A stretch of DNA of 64,000 bases from Marasmitruncus massiliensis (lineage in GTDB: Bacteria > Bacillota > Clostridia > Oscillospirales > Ruminococcaceae), in assembly GCF_900186535.1 (NCBI RefSeq), contig NZ_FYDE01000002.1, positions 93,202 through 157,201 of the forward strand, given 5' to 3'. Of the stretch, positions 8,221 to 17,345 are shown piece by piece. The notes under the pieces were generated by a model, which was given only the letters and a program-made list of their open reading frames with translations, ran no database searches and had not been told where the DNA came from. The translations under genes and the position numbers were made by a program. How positions within the stretch are numbered: position 1 is the stretch's first letter; the number at the start of each line of letters is the position of its first letter.

Positions 8221-10266
8221 ATGCCCAATATCTTGTGGTGGGAAAAACCAATGCGCATTATTCAGTATAATTTGCAGGTGGCGGATACTCAAAAAATGGA
8301 TCCGCAAAAAATAGCTCAGGAGTTGGAGGATGACTGCGCCAATGCTGTAGTCGTCAATGTGGGCGGCATTTATGCCTGGTATCCAAGTAAGGTGAAATAT
8401 CATCATATCAATGAATTTCTGCCTGAGGGCCGGGATCTGCTTCAGGAAATTCTGGAAGCCTGCCACCGGAAAAATATAAAGGTGATTGCCCGCTTTGATT
8501 TTAGTAAAACGGATGATGTTGTTTACCTTAACCGACCGGAATGGTTTGTAAAGCAGCGAGACGATTCGCCTCTGATCTACGGCAAAGACCGTATGGGGGA
8601 TTGGTCGCTGCTCATTTCCACCTGCATCAACAGCGGCTATCGCAATCGGGATCTGGCTGTGCCGGTTATTGAAGAGGTGCTGCAGGGCTACGACATCGAC
8701 GGTATCTTTTTCAATGCGCCACACCCTTCCGACTGCTATTGTGAAATCTGTCGGGAAAAATACCACAGTCTTTATGGTGAGGCTTTGCCGGATCATCCCG
8801 CCGATTTTAACCCCGACTGGCATTCCCGCTGCATGAAGGATAATGTTAAGCTGATTTACGATACAGCCAAAAGCATCCGCCAGGATGTGCCTGTTATTTT
8901 ATATTATTATGGCTACGATCACAAACGCAACCCGGAAGGTGTCGTGGATAATCTGGATGAGCGCTATGCCACCGCCGACCTGATTTGCACCGAGGCTCAG
9001 AATATTCTTTCCCAGGGTGTGGGTAATCTGCCTCCAGTCTATAAGCCGATGCTCAACATGAAAATCGGCAACGCTGTTCCTGGATTGCCGCGGCCCTTCG
9101 GCATTATTCATTCCAGTCCGGGTATGGATTGGCGGCATACCGGTATGTCCAAATCGGAGTATATGTTCTGGATGGCGCAGGTTGTTGCCAACAACGCTCA
9201 CCTGTGGCATTCCATAACAGGCTTTAACGATACAGTTACCGATAAGCGCATTCTTTCCAGCGTGCGGGAAATAAACCAAATGGTTGCGGCTTGCGAAGAT
9301 GAAATGGCTCACGCCAAGCCGCTTTCACAGGTGCTTCTGCTCTGGAACAGCTCCTGGCCAGCGGCCGGCTGGGTGGATGGCATGGCGGCCATGCAGTATC
9401 AGTTTGATCTGATGGATATCCACCATATTGATGGGACCCGGATGAATGAATACCGCGTGGTGGTGGTGCCTGACGGAATTGCGCTGAGCGAAAATGCCAT
9501 CTCAATTTTGGAGGTTTACGTTCAGGATGGTGGCCGGCTGATTATTGAAAAAAGCGCAGTTTCTGGATTTTCCCAATTAAGTGGACTAATTGGAGTGGAA
9601 GAGCGGGCAATGCAAAGCCCGAAGCTGGCGGCCAGCTATCTGCGGATTGAGACGGATAATCCGGCCATTCGCCGGGGTTTTGAACAGGTCACCTTCATCC
9701 CGCTTCGCAAAAAGGTTTTGTATATGAAGCCTCTCGGTGCCGAGGCTCTGTTGACCCTGGTTCCGCCCTTCGCGCCGCCGGATGCGGTGGGGGCCCCGCC
9801 GGAACGGGCCAGCATGCCGGTGGAGCATACCGATATCCCCATGGTGCTCACCCATCGGCTGGGTAAGGGGCAGGTGCTTTCCATCGCGTTTCCCCTGAGC
9901 AGGCTGATTGAAGAATACCATATGGAGGATCATTACTGGCTGCTGCGCAACTGCCTGGATTATCTCATTGAGGAGAGGCAGTTTGAGATGACCCGCAACA
10001 TCGCCGGGCTTTTTGCAACGGTATATCAGAGCGGTGAGAAGCTTTTGGTTCACCTTGTCAATGGAATCGGCCAGCGTCCACTGGTGGGCACGGTTTCTTA
10101 CCACGATGCATCCTTTACAATTCGCCTGCCTTATGGGAAAAAGGTTAGCTCAGTTACAGCGGCAATTGAAAAGGAGGCGGTATCTTTTACACAGGTAGAG
10201 GATTGCGTAACGGTGACACTGGACCAGCTCAGCATCTGGAATATGGTGGTCATCCAAACGCAATAA
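8221..10266 (+). CDS. GHL6-like putative glycoside hydrolase (first paralogue)
   Basis: A 681-residue cytoplasmic protein (no signal peptide) whose N-terminal half resembles the hypothetical glycosyl hydrolase 6 (GHL6) TIM-barrel family. Visible barrel motifs are VIARFDFSKT, a TCIN segment, DIDGIFFN and the Cys cluster CYCEICREKYHSLYGEALP. A Rossmann-like, beta-galactosidase-trimerisation-like domain follows (about 370-490: VLLLWNSSW, VVVVPDGIAL, GGRLIIE), then a beta-rich C-terminus. An open frame extends 93 codons further upstream inside the ATPase gene, but a GGAG site precedes 8221 and the paralogue starts equivalently with MPWW. Substrate unknown; probably hydrolyses what the linked ABC importer brings in. 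Confidence 0.75.
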   Translation: MPNILWWEKPMRIIQYNLQVADTQKMDPQKIAQELEDDCANAVVVNVGGIYAWYPSKVKYHHINEFLPEGRDLLQEILEACHRKNIKVIARFDFSKTDDVVYLNRPEWFVKQRDDSPLIYGKDRMGDWSLLISTCINSGYRNRDLAVPVIEEVLQGYDIDGIFFNAPHPSDCYCEICREKYHSLYGEALPDHPADFNPDWHSRCMKDNVKLIYDTAKSIRQDVPVILYYYGYDHKRNPEGVVDNLDERYATADLICTEAQNILSQGVGNLPPVYKPMLNMKIGNAVPGLPRPFGIIHSSPGMDWRHTGMSKSEYMFWMAQVVANNAHLWHSITGFNDTVTDKRILSSVREINQMVAACEDEMAHAKPLSQVLLLWNSSWPAAGWVDGMAAMQYQFDLMDIHHIDGTRMNEYRVVVVPDGIALSENAISILEVYVQDGGRLIIEKSAVSGFSQLSGLIGVEERAMQSPKLAASYLRIETDNPAIRRGFEQVTFIPLRKKVLYMKPLGAEALLTLVPPFAPPDAVGAPPERASMPVEHTDIPMVLTHRLGKGQVLSIAFPLSRLIEEYHMEDHYWLLRNCLDYLIEERQFEMTRNIAGLFATVYQSGEKLLVHLVNGIGQRPLVGTVSYHDASFTIRLPYGKKVSSVTAAIEKEAVSFTQVEDCVTVTLDQLSIWNMVVIQTQ

Positions 10267-10286
10267 CAATCTTAGGAGGAAAACAT

Positions 10287-12245
10287 ATGCCATGGTGGCT
10301 TAAAAACAATATTCGAATGATTCAGAACAATATCCGTGATGTGGACGCTTTAATAGATATTGATAAGCACATTCAATGGATCAAGAGCCTTCACGCCAAT
10401 GTCCTGCAAATTGGGTGCGGAGGAATTACTTCCTTTTATCCTACCCAGCAGAAAGAGTTCCAATGGCTCAATCCTTATATGAAGGGCGATTTTATTGGAA
10501 ATGTGGTGGAAAAAGCCCATGCAAACGGCATTCGGGTTATTGTTCGCTTTGATTTTAGCAAAACCCACGAAAGCTTCTATGTCAACCACTACGACTGGTA
10601 TTCCCGCGCTCTGGATGGCTCGCCTATCCGCTATCACGATACGGTAGCCACCTGCATCAACGGCGAATACCAGCAGAAATTATCCCTTAAGGCTATTGAA
10701 GAGGTGATCCGAAAATATCCGGTGGACGGCATATTCTTTAATATGTTCGGCTATGTGACCCAAGATTACAGCGGAAACTATATAGGCATTTGCCAGTGTG
10801 AAAACTGCAAAAAACGGTTTGCCGAAATGTACGGGGAGACCTTACCCACAAAGGAAGACCCCGCCGATCCGGTTTTTCAGAAATACTGCGAGTTTAAAAA
10901 GGCAACTGTCTATGATATTTTGGAGAAAATCCGTGATTTGGCCCGTTCGGTCAATCCGGAAATTGCTGTGAGCAACTACATCTCCCATGGGGTAGATATT
11001 GTGCGCAACGAATCCAATTCGGCGGTAGACCGCCCCTTGCCCTTCTGGATATACAACAGCACCGACAATGTAGGCATTATTGAGGGCAGCTACGAGGATA
11101 AGGTATCCTCCAATGTGGCCATCAATGCGGTGGATTTGCCTTATCGCTTTATGGGCGTATCCGATTATCTCAACCGCATCCGGCTGTATGGCAATATGGC
11201 TATGGGCGGAAGCCTGGATTGGTGCATCATTGGCAATTTTGAGGATTATCCCGATTATGAAAATTTCCAGGGTGTGCGGGAAATCTTTGCTTTTCACGAA
11301 AAGTATGAGGAATACTATGGGCACTTTGACCCGAAAACCAAAATTATGCTGGTCAGCAGCGGGGAACGCCGTACCTGGAATGCGGAATATCGGGGCGTGT
11401 TCCGCATGCTTAAGGAAGAGCATATTCTTTTTACAATTGTGGAAAATGGAGTGCTTGCCAGTAAGATTTGTGAGTTTGATAATTATGATTTTATTCTGCT
11501 TCCCGGTGTCGCTCAAGTGGAGAAATGCGTAGCCGAAGCCTTTAAAACAACCACTGCCAGTATTATCGCCTCCCGATATTCCCTTTCTGAAGATTCGGAG
11601 CTGCTTATGGAGCTTTTTGGTACGCAGCTTGAGGAGTGTGTCACAGATGTAAGAGGAACTTATTTGAAGCCAGAGCCAAGAACGGATTTTCTGGATTTTC
11701 ATGAGCGGAAATGGGTGTATCTGGATAAGCCTTATTACAAGATGAAGCTGAATGGTTCTCAGGGGCTTTTACCCATGGTGGAAAAGGCCCGGTTCGGCCC
11801 GCCGGAGCGTTGCTTTGGCCACAGGGATACTGACCAGAGTCTGGCCGCTTATAAAAATGGCAACATATATCTTCCATGGGAAATTGGTTCACTCTACTAT
11901 CACCATGGATATGATGAGTTTAAACGCATTTATCTGGATTTGATGCGCAAGGTAAAGCCAATTCCTCGTGCCTTCGAAACCGATGCACCAGAAATGGTAG
12001 AGATGTTTTTTGCAAAAATAGATGCATCGACCTATATGCTGCAAATTATCAATATGACCGGTTATAACGGAATTACCTATTTTGCTCCTATTCCTTTGAA
12101 TTTTCAGGTGAGATTTACCCAAATTCAACCCAAATCGGTTGAGGAGTTGACATTACAGAAAATAAAACCGGCAGTATATACAGACCGATTAATGGTTTCC
12201 ACATCCAATAGGGAGCTTTATAAGTCATTTCTGATTAAAATATAG
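10287..12245 (+). CDS. GHL6-like putative glycoside hydrolase (second paralogue)
   Basis: A 652-residue paralogue of the preceding protein. It shares VIVRFDFSKT, a TCIN segment, PVDGIFFNMFGY and the Cys cluster CQCENCKKRFAEMYGETLP, then a Rossmann-like domain (KIMLVSSGERRTW, FILLPGVAQVEKC). The central segments differ, so the two enzymes probably cut different linkages or residues of the same substrate. No signal peptide. AGGAGG at 10275-10280 fixes the ATG at 10287. It is the last gene of the operon and is followed by hairpin terminators. Enzymatic activity is inferred from family resemblance; the acidic catalytic residues cannot be assigned with certainty. Confidence 0.75.
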   Translation: MPWWLKNNIRMIQNNIRDVDALIDIDKHIQWIKSLHANVLQIGCGGITSFYPTQQKEFQWLNPYMKGDFIGNVVEKAHANGIRVIVRFDFSKTHESFYVNHYDWYSRALDGSPIRYHDTVATCINGEYQQKLSLKAIEEVIRKYPVDGIFFNMFGYVTQDYSGNYIGICQCENCKKRFAEMYGETLPTKEDPADPVFQKYCEFKKATVYDILEKIRDLARSVNPEIAVSNYISHGVDIVRNESNSAVDRPLPFWIYNSTDNVGIIEGSYEDKVSSNVAINAVDLPYRFMGVSDYLNRIRLYGNMAMGGSLDWCIIGNFEDYPDYENFQGVREIFAFHEKYEEYYGHFDPKTKIMLVSSGERRTWNAEYRGVFRMLKEEHILFTIVENGVLASKICEFDNYDFILLPGVAQVEKCVAEAFKTTTASIIASRYSLSEDSELLMELFGTQLEECVTDVRGTYLKPEPRTDFLDFHERKWVYLDKPYYKMKLNGSQGLLPMVEKARFGPPERCFGHRDTDQSLAAYKNGNIYLPWEIGSLYYHHGYDEFKRIYLDLMRKVKPIPRAFETDAPEMVEMFFAKIDASTYMLQIINMTGYNGITYFAPIPLNFQVRFTQIQPKSVEELTLQKIKPAVYTDRLMVSTSNRELYKSFLIKI

Positions 12246-12339
12246 CCTGTTTGCAAAATGGAGTGAACCAGGAAATGTTTCACCTTTTTCCATAGTGCCA
12301 GTGCTTTCTTTATGATCTTTGCTCCATAGTTTTCCCATC

Positions 12340-12383
12340 AAAAGACCTCCTTTTGTAATTATCCTGCATCAGGAGGTCTTTTT
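12340..12383 (+). terminator. Rho-independent terminator after the GHL6 operon
   Basis: AAAAGACCTCC (12340-12350) pairs perfectly with GGAGGTCTTTT (12372-12382), with a T-tract at the distal end. Confidence 0.65.
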
Positions 12384-12516
12384 CGGCCATGTCTATTTTG
12401 AAGTGTTCAGTTCATATGCCCAAGGATATTTATTCCAGTTTGCAGACGCTGCCCAATTGGCTGGTTCTGTGCGGTGCTACTCTTAAAATCGCCTTTGCTA
12501 GGTAGATTATTATATT

Positions 12517-12554
12517 AACAGGCAGACTTCGAAAGTAAGTGCCAGCCTGTTTTT
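12517..12554 (+). terminator. Second rightward terminator-like hairpin
   Basis: AACAGGC (12517-12523) pairs with GCCTGTT (12545-12551) and is followed by TTT. No obvious gene ends here, so it may be a leftover of decayed DNA. Confidence 0.45.
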
Positions 12555-12659
12555 ACGTATATCGAGGGTACTATAGTCAATGTTTGTATAAAGTCGTTGA
12601 AGTGAACCGTGTGTGCGATGATGCAATTTAAAGCGCTATTTTGAGTAATTCGATAATAG

Positions 12660-12692
12660 GAAAAAAACAGCTCATCAACTAAGTTGATGAGC
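12660..12692 (-). terminator. Rho-independent terminator of the beta-CASP RNase gene
   Basis: Read leftward, the perfect 11-bp inverted repeat GCTCATCAACT/AGTTGATGAGC (12670-12692) is followed by CTG and seven T, 71 bases past the stop codon. Confidence 0.8.
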
Positions 12693-12762
12693 GTATAACA
12701 ACATATTCTTCCAAGGAGGTCTCTATTTGTCATTGTTTGTTTTCACCGGATCGGTTCAAAAG

Positions 12763-14358
12763 TCAGCGGTCCCATTTGTCGCACAGGGAATTGATCTGAT
12801 CAGCAAATCGGGCAAGGTCCTTATTAGCGCCGTGCTGGTTATGCTCAATGACATTAAGCAGACGCTGGCCCGCAGCAAGCAAACGTGCAAAAACACCGGA
12901 TACCTTGGCGGCAGGCGCTTTTTTCAGCTCGCGCTGGACTCCCTTTTCCAGCAGAGTGTTGGAAATGAGATCATAACGCTCCTGGAAATCGGGTGCAACG
13001 GCCGGGATGCCGTAAGTTTCCTGAACCAATTTCGCAAAAGTGTCGGCAGCGGTGGATTCGCCGTGCACAACGAAAACACGTTTTGGCTTGGTGGTGAAAG
13101 CGTTAAGCCAGCGCAGCAATCCGTCCTGGTCGGCATGTCCGCTTACACCCTGTAAGGAAACAATTTCAGCTTCCACATCGATTACTTCGCCGAACAGCTT
13201 TACCGTCTGGGCACCGTCCAGCAGCGCGCGTCCGGTGGTGCCCACCGCCTGATACCCGACGAATACCACAGTGGATTCTTTCCGCCACAAATTGTGCTTG
13301 AGGTGGTGTTTAATGCGTCCTGCTTCGCACATGCCCGACGCAGAAATAATTACCTTTGGCGTATCGGTGAAGTTGATCGCCTTGGAATCGTCACTGGTAA
13401 TGGAGATGTGGAGATCGGGAAACGTGATAGGATTGATTCCCTTCCGGACAAGTTCCATTGCTTCCTCATCAAAGCAGTCCATGCGGTTATCGTTAAAGAT
13501 TGTGGTGGCTTCGTTGGCCAGTGGACTGTCGACATAGACCGGGAAATGATCGTGTCCTTTCACAAGGCCGCATGCTTTGACTTCCCGCAGGAAATACAGC
13601 ATTTCCTGTGTGCGGCCGACAGCAAAGGATGGAATCACCACATTGCCGCCGCGGTCGAAAGTCCTTTGAATGATCTCGGCCAGAGCCGCAGAATAATCAG
13701 GCGGACGCTGATGGAATCTTCCGCTGTAGGTGGACTCCATCACAACATAATCGGCCTCGCTGATGTATGAAGGGTCTTTGATGAGAGGTTGATTAATATT
13801 TCCGATATCGCCGGAAAATGCAATTTTACGGGAAGTACCGTTTTCTTCAAGCCAGACCTCAATACTGGCCGACCCAAGAAGATGTCCCACGTCTACAAAC
13901 CGGATCCGAATGCCTTCGCAGATTTCGATGATCTCATTGTAACGGCAGGAAACCAGCTGCTCAATTACCTGTTCTGCGTCTGCCATTGTATAAAGCGGTT
14001 CAATTTCTTCACGGCCTGCGCGTTTTCCCTTGCGGTTGCGCCACTCCGCTTCAAATTCCTGAATATGTGCGCTGTCACGCAGCATGATGGAACAAAGGTC
14101 GCAGGTTGCATCAGTGGCAAATACCTGTCCACGGAAACCCAGCTTTGCGAGCAGCGGCAGTCTGCCCGAATGGTCAATATGCGCATGGGTGAGAAATACG
14201 TAATCAATCACACCGGGCGCCATAGGAAGGTCCTGATGCTCGTATTCGTCGGGCCCCTGCTCCATACCGCAGTCTATCAGTATTTTCTTACCGCAGGCTT
14301 CCAAATAGTGACAGCTTCCGGTTACTTCGCGGGCAGCGCCCAAAAAAGACAGCTCCAT
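12763..14358 (-). CDS. MBL-fold beta-CASP ribonuclease (YSH1/CPSF-like)
   Basis: The 531-residue protein starts with MELSFLGAAREVTGSCHYLE, typical of the bacterial YSH1/CPSF-73-like group. It has the metallo-beta-lactamase zinc motif HAHIDHSGR (about 58-66) and further ligands in DVGHLLGSA and FSGDIG. The beta-CASP insertion (about 190-400) includes VIPSFAVGRTQE, and the late motifs IISASGMCEAGR and VSGHADQDGLLRW follow. This family cleaves RNA or trims it exonucleolytically in the cytoplasm. It is monocistronic, with a terminator close downstream. It is distinct from the essential RNase J1/J2 proteins, which lack this N-terminal style. Confidence 0.9.
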   Translation of the reverse strand: MELSFLGAAREVTGSCHYLEACGKKILIDCGMEQGPDEYEHQDLPMAPGVIDYVFLTHAHIDHSGRLPLLAKLGFRGQVFATDATCDLCSIMLRDSAHIQEFEAEWRNRKGKRAGREEIEPLYTMADAEQVIEQLVSCRYNEIIEICEGIRIRFVDVGHLLGSASIEVWLEENGTSRKIAFSGDIGNINQPLIKDPSYISEADYVVMESTYSGRFHQRPPDYSAALAEIIQRTFDRGGNVVIPSFAVGRTQEMLYFLREVKACGLVKGHDHFPVYVDSPLANEATTIFNDNRMDCFDEEAMELVRKGINPITFPDLHISITSDDSKAINFTDTPKVIISASGMCEAGRIKHHLKHNLWRKESTVVFVGYQAVGTTGRALLDGAQTVKLFGEVIDVEAEIVSLQGVSGHADQDGLLRWLNAFTTKPKRVFVVHGESTAADTFAKLVQETYGIPAVAPDFQERYDLISNTLLEKGVQRELKKAPAAKVSGVFARLLAAGQRLLNVIEHNQHGANKDLARFADQINSLCDKWDR

Positions 14359-14892
14359 ACACTGAGTCTCCTAACGTCGTTTTCTTTATACTTTATCATA
14401 TTATACAAAAACTTACAAGAAAAAACCAATTGCATTGTAAAAGTACATGTGGATAAATAAAAAGTGTAATAGAAAATTGAATAGTTCGTCCATTAATTTT
14501 TTTAATAAAGTACGTGCGGTTCTGTCAAGCAGGCGCGCCGCGCAACGGGTTGTGCTACCCGGAATTGCGCTAAACTTTTATTTATTGTAATTATTATTTT
14601 AGTTGATAGGGGGTCGTTAAAAGGAAAAAGCAAGGTCATTCCCTGCTTTTATATTATGTTATATTTTCTGTTTTACAAATTTTAATTTAATAATTTCATT
14701 CAATTGGGACTATAATTACATAAACATTCGCAATCTCTTGTAGTAAAAAATAAAATCTTTACCTGCGAAATTTCAATAGCTCCTACCGATTGTTATTTTA
14801 GTAAAAAGACAAAAAAGCTTAAATTAAAAGCCATTTACCTTCAATACATACAACATATCAAATCATTCTTTTTTAATTCTAATTACCGGATT
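14359..14892. other. AT-rich intergenic region, no gene seen
   Basis: This 534-base gap holds the promoter of the leftward RNase gene on its left side. A hairpin at about 14626-14650 (AAAAGCA-AGG / CC-TGCTTTT with one bulge) could terminate the leftward operon that ends at 14893. The rest is AT-rich and featureless. Confidence 0.5.
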
Positions 14893-16482
14893 TTACTTCT
14901 GCGGCACAATGCAGAAGTGTTTTTCCCCTTCCTCGCCCGAACGTCCATAATCGCATACGATATAGTCCTGTGTCATTGCCCTGACGTATAAATAATCACA
15001 GAACGCCGTTATAAGTTCCCGGCCCTCTTGCTGTCCTTCCCGTAACAGGAGCTTCCAGACTCGATTCCCCTGCTCGTTTCGTCCGTCCTGAGTACGTGCA
15101 AAGGTCCGGTAATCAAAGGAATTTTCCTCATGAAAATCGAAATCGACAGTTCGGTATTCTCCTGATTCGACATCAATCAGGCGCATTCCGCTCCCCCCAA
15201 TTGCGTACAGGGTTTTCTCATTCAGTGGTTTGGCCGGATTGGAAAGCCACGCGAAAATATCTGGAATCACTGTTGTCTTTTTGCTCGCAACATTATAGAT
15301 ACTGACTCCGTAGCTTGCAGCGTCCCCGTTCCCGTCGCTCCAATAGACGATTGTGGCTGCTACCTGCTTCCCGCCGTTCATCAGTACCGGATGCAGATAT
15401 CCGACCTGCGGATTCAATTCTGCAGGGATATCAATCTCCTCCAGAACAAGCACTTCCCCGTTGCCGTCGGACTTTGCCAGCCAGACGCCGTTCCTCGCCG
15501 CGTAAGCCAGCAAATCCGCCTGTGGGCCGGCGTCAAACGCGCTCTGGTCGTCGGCAGTTCCTTTCCAAAGCTTTGTTTTTACTGCCTCGGGAAGCTTCCA
15601 GATTTGCTCCTTGGAAGCGTCTGTACTGTCTTTATATAAAATCCGGTCGGACAGCACGAGGCGGTAATCATAACCTTGCGTGGGCATCTTTTCGACCCGC
15701 GCTGGGTATTCCTGCAAAACATACGTATACAGGATTTCCCCCGTTTTGGCGTCTATTGCTTCAAACGGGCATTCCGCTATGCCGTCATTCCCTAAATGCC
15801 ATCGGCACAAAAGCGTATCCCCAAATTGCAGGCAATCGGACAGCACAGGGTATTTTGCTTGTGCCGTAACAGCCGTTTGCATTTTCATCGCATTTTCACT
15901 TACAGAAAGCGGAACTTGGGAGGTCATGGCAGAAAGCAGATCGGTGATCTGCCAAAAAGCGGATCTTTCAAAGACAAATATGGCAAAATCGCCTGTGCTG
16001 GCATGGAATTCCGCCAGCATTTTACCGGCGTACTCTCCATTTTGCTGTTCATTTGATAACAGGCTGAACTGTGCTTGCACCCATTTGACCTTTCTCCCCT
16101 GCGCCGTATGTAGGGTAAGTAGTACAAAGTCCTCGGAGGAAATGACGTCGGGCAGAGCAGAACTCACTGTGCAGGGATTCTGCGTGAGCACAGCCGCAAT
16201 GTCTTCCAGAAGCTTATAAGTTACAGCGAGCGATTGCCCCCGTTCGAGATGATCCCAGTGAATTTCCGTATATTTCGGATTATAGCTGCGCAATGCCTGT
16301 ATCGCATCTGCCAGATCATTGCCTTCCGAAGGCTCCGTTTCCGGTACCGATAAAGCAAAAGCGGAAGAGGAAAGCTGGGCATCCGACGCTTCCTGCGTCG
16401 GATGCCTACTTGTTGGCACACAGGCGGTACACAGAACGACTGCCATCAGAAGTGGACAGACCATCCGAAAAAAATAATTCAT
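14893..16482 (-). CDS. Lipoprotein of unknown function in the BlaI/BlaR1-type operon
   Basis: A 529-residue protein with a lipoprotein signal (LLMAVVLCTACVP, Cys near residue 21) and a Ser/Glu/Pro-rich linker to about residue 55. The rest looks like repeated beta-strand segments with short turns (RVWKLLLREG, YVRAMTQDYIVCDYGRSGEE), possibly a WD40/propeller-like extracytoplasmic domain. I do not recognise the family. It is the last of five leftward genes headed by a BlaI repressor, starting 29 bases after the previous stop with a GGAGG site. Its role is probably accessory to signal sensing or cell-surface defence. Confidence 0.7.
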   Translation of the reverse strand: MNYFFRMVCPLLMAVVLCTACVPTSRHPTQEASDAQLSSSAFALSVPETEPSEGNDLADAIQALRSYNPKYTEIHWDHLERGQSLAVTYKLLEDIAAVLTQNPCTVSSALPDVISSEDFVLLTLHTAQGRKVKWVQAQFSLLSNEQQNGEYAGKMLAEFHASTGDFAIFVFERSAFWQITDLLSAMTSQVPLSVSENAMKMQTAVTAQAKYPVLSDCLQFGDTLLCRWHLGNDGIAECPFEAIDAKTGEILYTYVLQEYPARVEKMPTQGYDYRLVLSDRILYKDSTDASKEQIWKLPEAVKTKLWKGTADDQSAFDAGPQADLLAYAARNGVWLAKSDGNGEVLVLEEIDIPAELNPQVGYLHPVLMNGGKQVAATIVYWSDGNGDAASYGVSIYNVASKKTTVIPDIFAWLSNPAKPLNEKTLYAIGGSGMRLIDVESGEYRTVDFDFHEENSFDYRTFARTQDGRNEQGNRVWKLLLREGQQEGRELITAFCDYLYVRAMTQDYIVCDYGRSGEEGEKHFCIVPQK

Positions 16483-16511
16483 ACCGATACCTCCTTCGGC
16501 TCTTTCGCACT

Positions 16512-17318
16512 TTATGTGGTATACCCGCGCAATGTTGTAATCAGCATGTCAAATTGCTTTTGATCCGTGCTGGTATACGCCAGCGAATAACTGATATTGT
16601 CCACGGAAATATTGATTTCGCCATTATCGAAAAGCTTTACCAGATAGTCGCTTTTGCCGTTTTCCATCTCAAGGGCAACCGTGTAAAACAGCTCACCTTT
16701 TCCGGTGAAGCTTTCTTTTCCTTCCACGCCGATTTTACGCACCTTGGACGGAACGAGCGTTTGAAGCTTGCCGCAGACATCCAGAATCGTTTTGCGGCTG
16801 GCTTCCGACGCAGTTGTCTGATAGGCCGCCTGGCCCCTTCCTCCGATTTCCATTGAGGTTACGCGATAGGGGTTCATATAGCTTAGCCATTCTATGCTGG
16901 CGGGATTATTTTTGATGCAGCGGTCGAGTACCTTATAAAGATCAGCGCAGGCCAGACCGTCGGTAAGCTGTGTGTCACCGTTCATCAGAACATTCCTATG
17001 GCACCAGTATTCATATTTTTCGCCGTTTTGAAAGCGGATTTGCAGCAGGCGCAGGCCATCCATATCGGGTGTAACGTTGGTAGACGGACGATAGTCGATA
17101 CCGTTGAGCGCTTGAATCACCGCTTTGCGGTCGTTCTCTCCCGCAACCATGTACCCCGCATATAGTTCTCGATCGATCACGGTTACAGTGTCAACCTGGG
17201 CGGTATCAATATACAGGCAGGCAGGCCTGCCGATGTTGGCGGCGGATACGCCCAGAGACAATGCAATAGTAAAAAGAGCCGCAGTTGCTGTCATAACTGA
17301 TTTTCTGAACTGTTTCAT
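16512..17318 (-). CDS. Secreted protein sharing a domain with the adjacent BlaR1-like sensor
   Basis: A 268-residue protein with a Sec signal peptide (about 1-26, cleavage near GVSAA). The mature part resembles the C-terminal 230 residues of the neighbouring BlaR1-like protein. Shared features in the same order are RLLQIRFQNGEKYEYWCHRNV against RMLQVRYKDGKKAEYWMHSNV, the motif WLSYMNPYRVTSMEIGG against WLGMMNPYRITAMEIGG, and a final beta-hairpin (INISVDNISYSLAY). It is likely a free extracellular copy of the sensor's ligand-binding domain. Function unknown; it could compete for or present the signal molecule. Confidence 0.75.
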   Translation of the reverse strand: MKQFRKSVMTATAALFTIALSLGVSAANIGRPACLYIDTAQVDTVTVIDRELYAGYMVAGENDRKAVIQALNGIDYRPSTNVTPDMDGLRLLQIRFQNGEKYEYWCHRNVLMNGDTQLTDGLACADLYKVLDRCIKNNPASIEWLSYMNPYRVTSMEIGGRGQAAYQTTASEASRKTILDVCGKLQTLVPSKVRKIGVEGKESFTGKGELFYTVALEMENGKSDYLVKLFDNGEINISVDNISYSLAYTSTDQKQFDMLITTLRGYTT

Positions 17319-17345
17319 GATGACTCTCCTTTTTTATGATAATGA

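Larger units (their letters stand above)
12246..12762. other. Intergenic region with three hairpins, no gene
   Basis: The 517 bases between the rightward GHL6 operon and the leftward RNase gene contain two rightward terminator-like hairpins and one leftward one, listed separately. Short open frames here have no family resemblance. Confidence 0.6.

Noticed and set aside
12515..12733. Small leftward frame of 72 codons between the GHL6 operon and the RNase gene
   Set aside because: It overlaps two terminator hairpins and has no homology or ribosome site.
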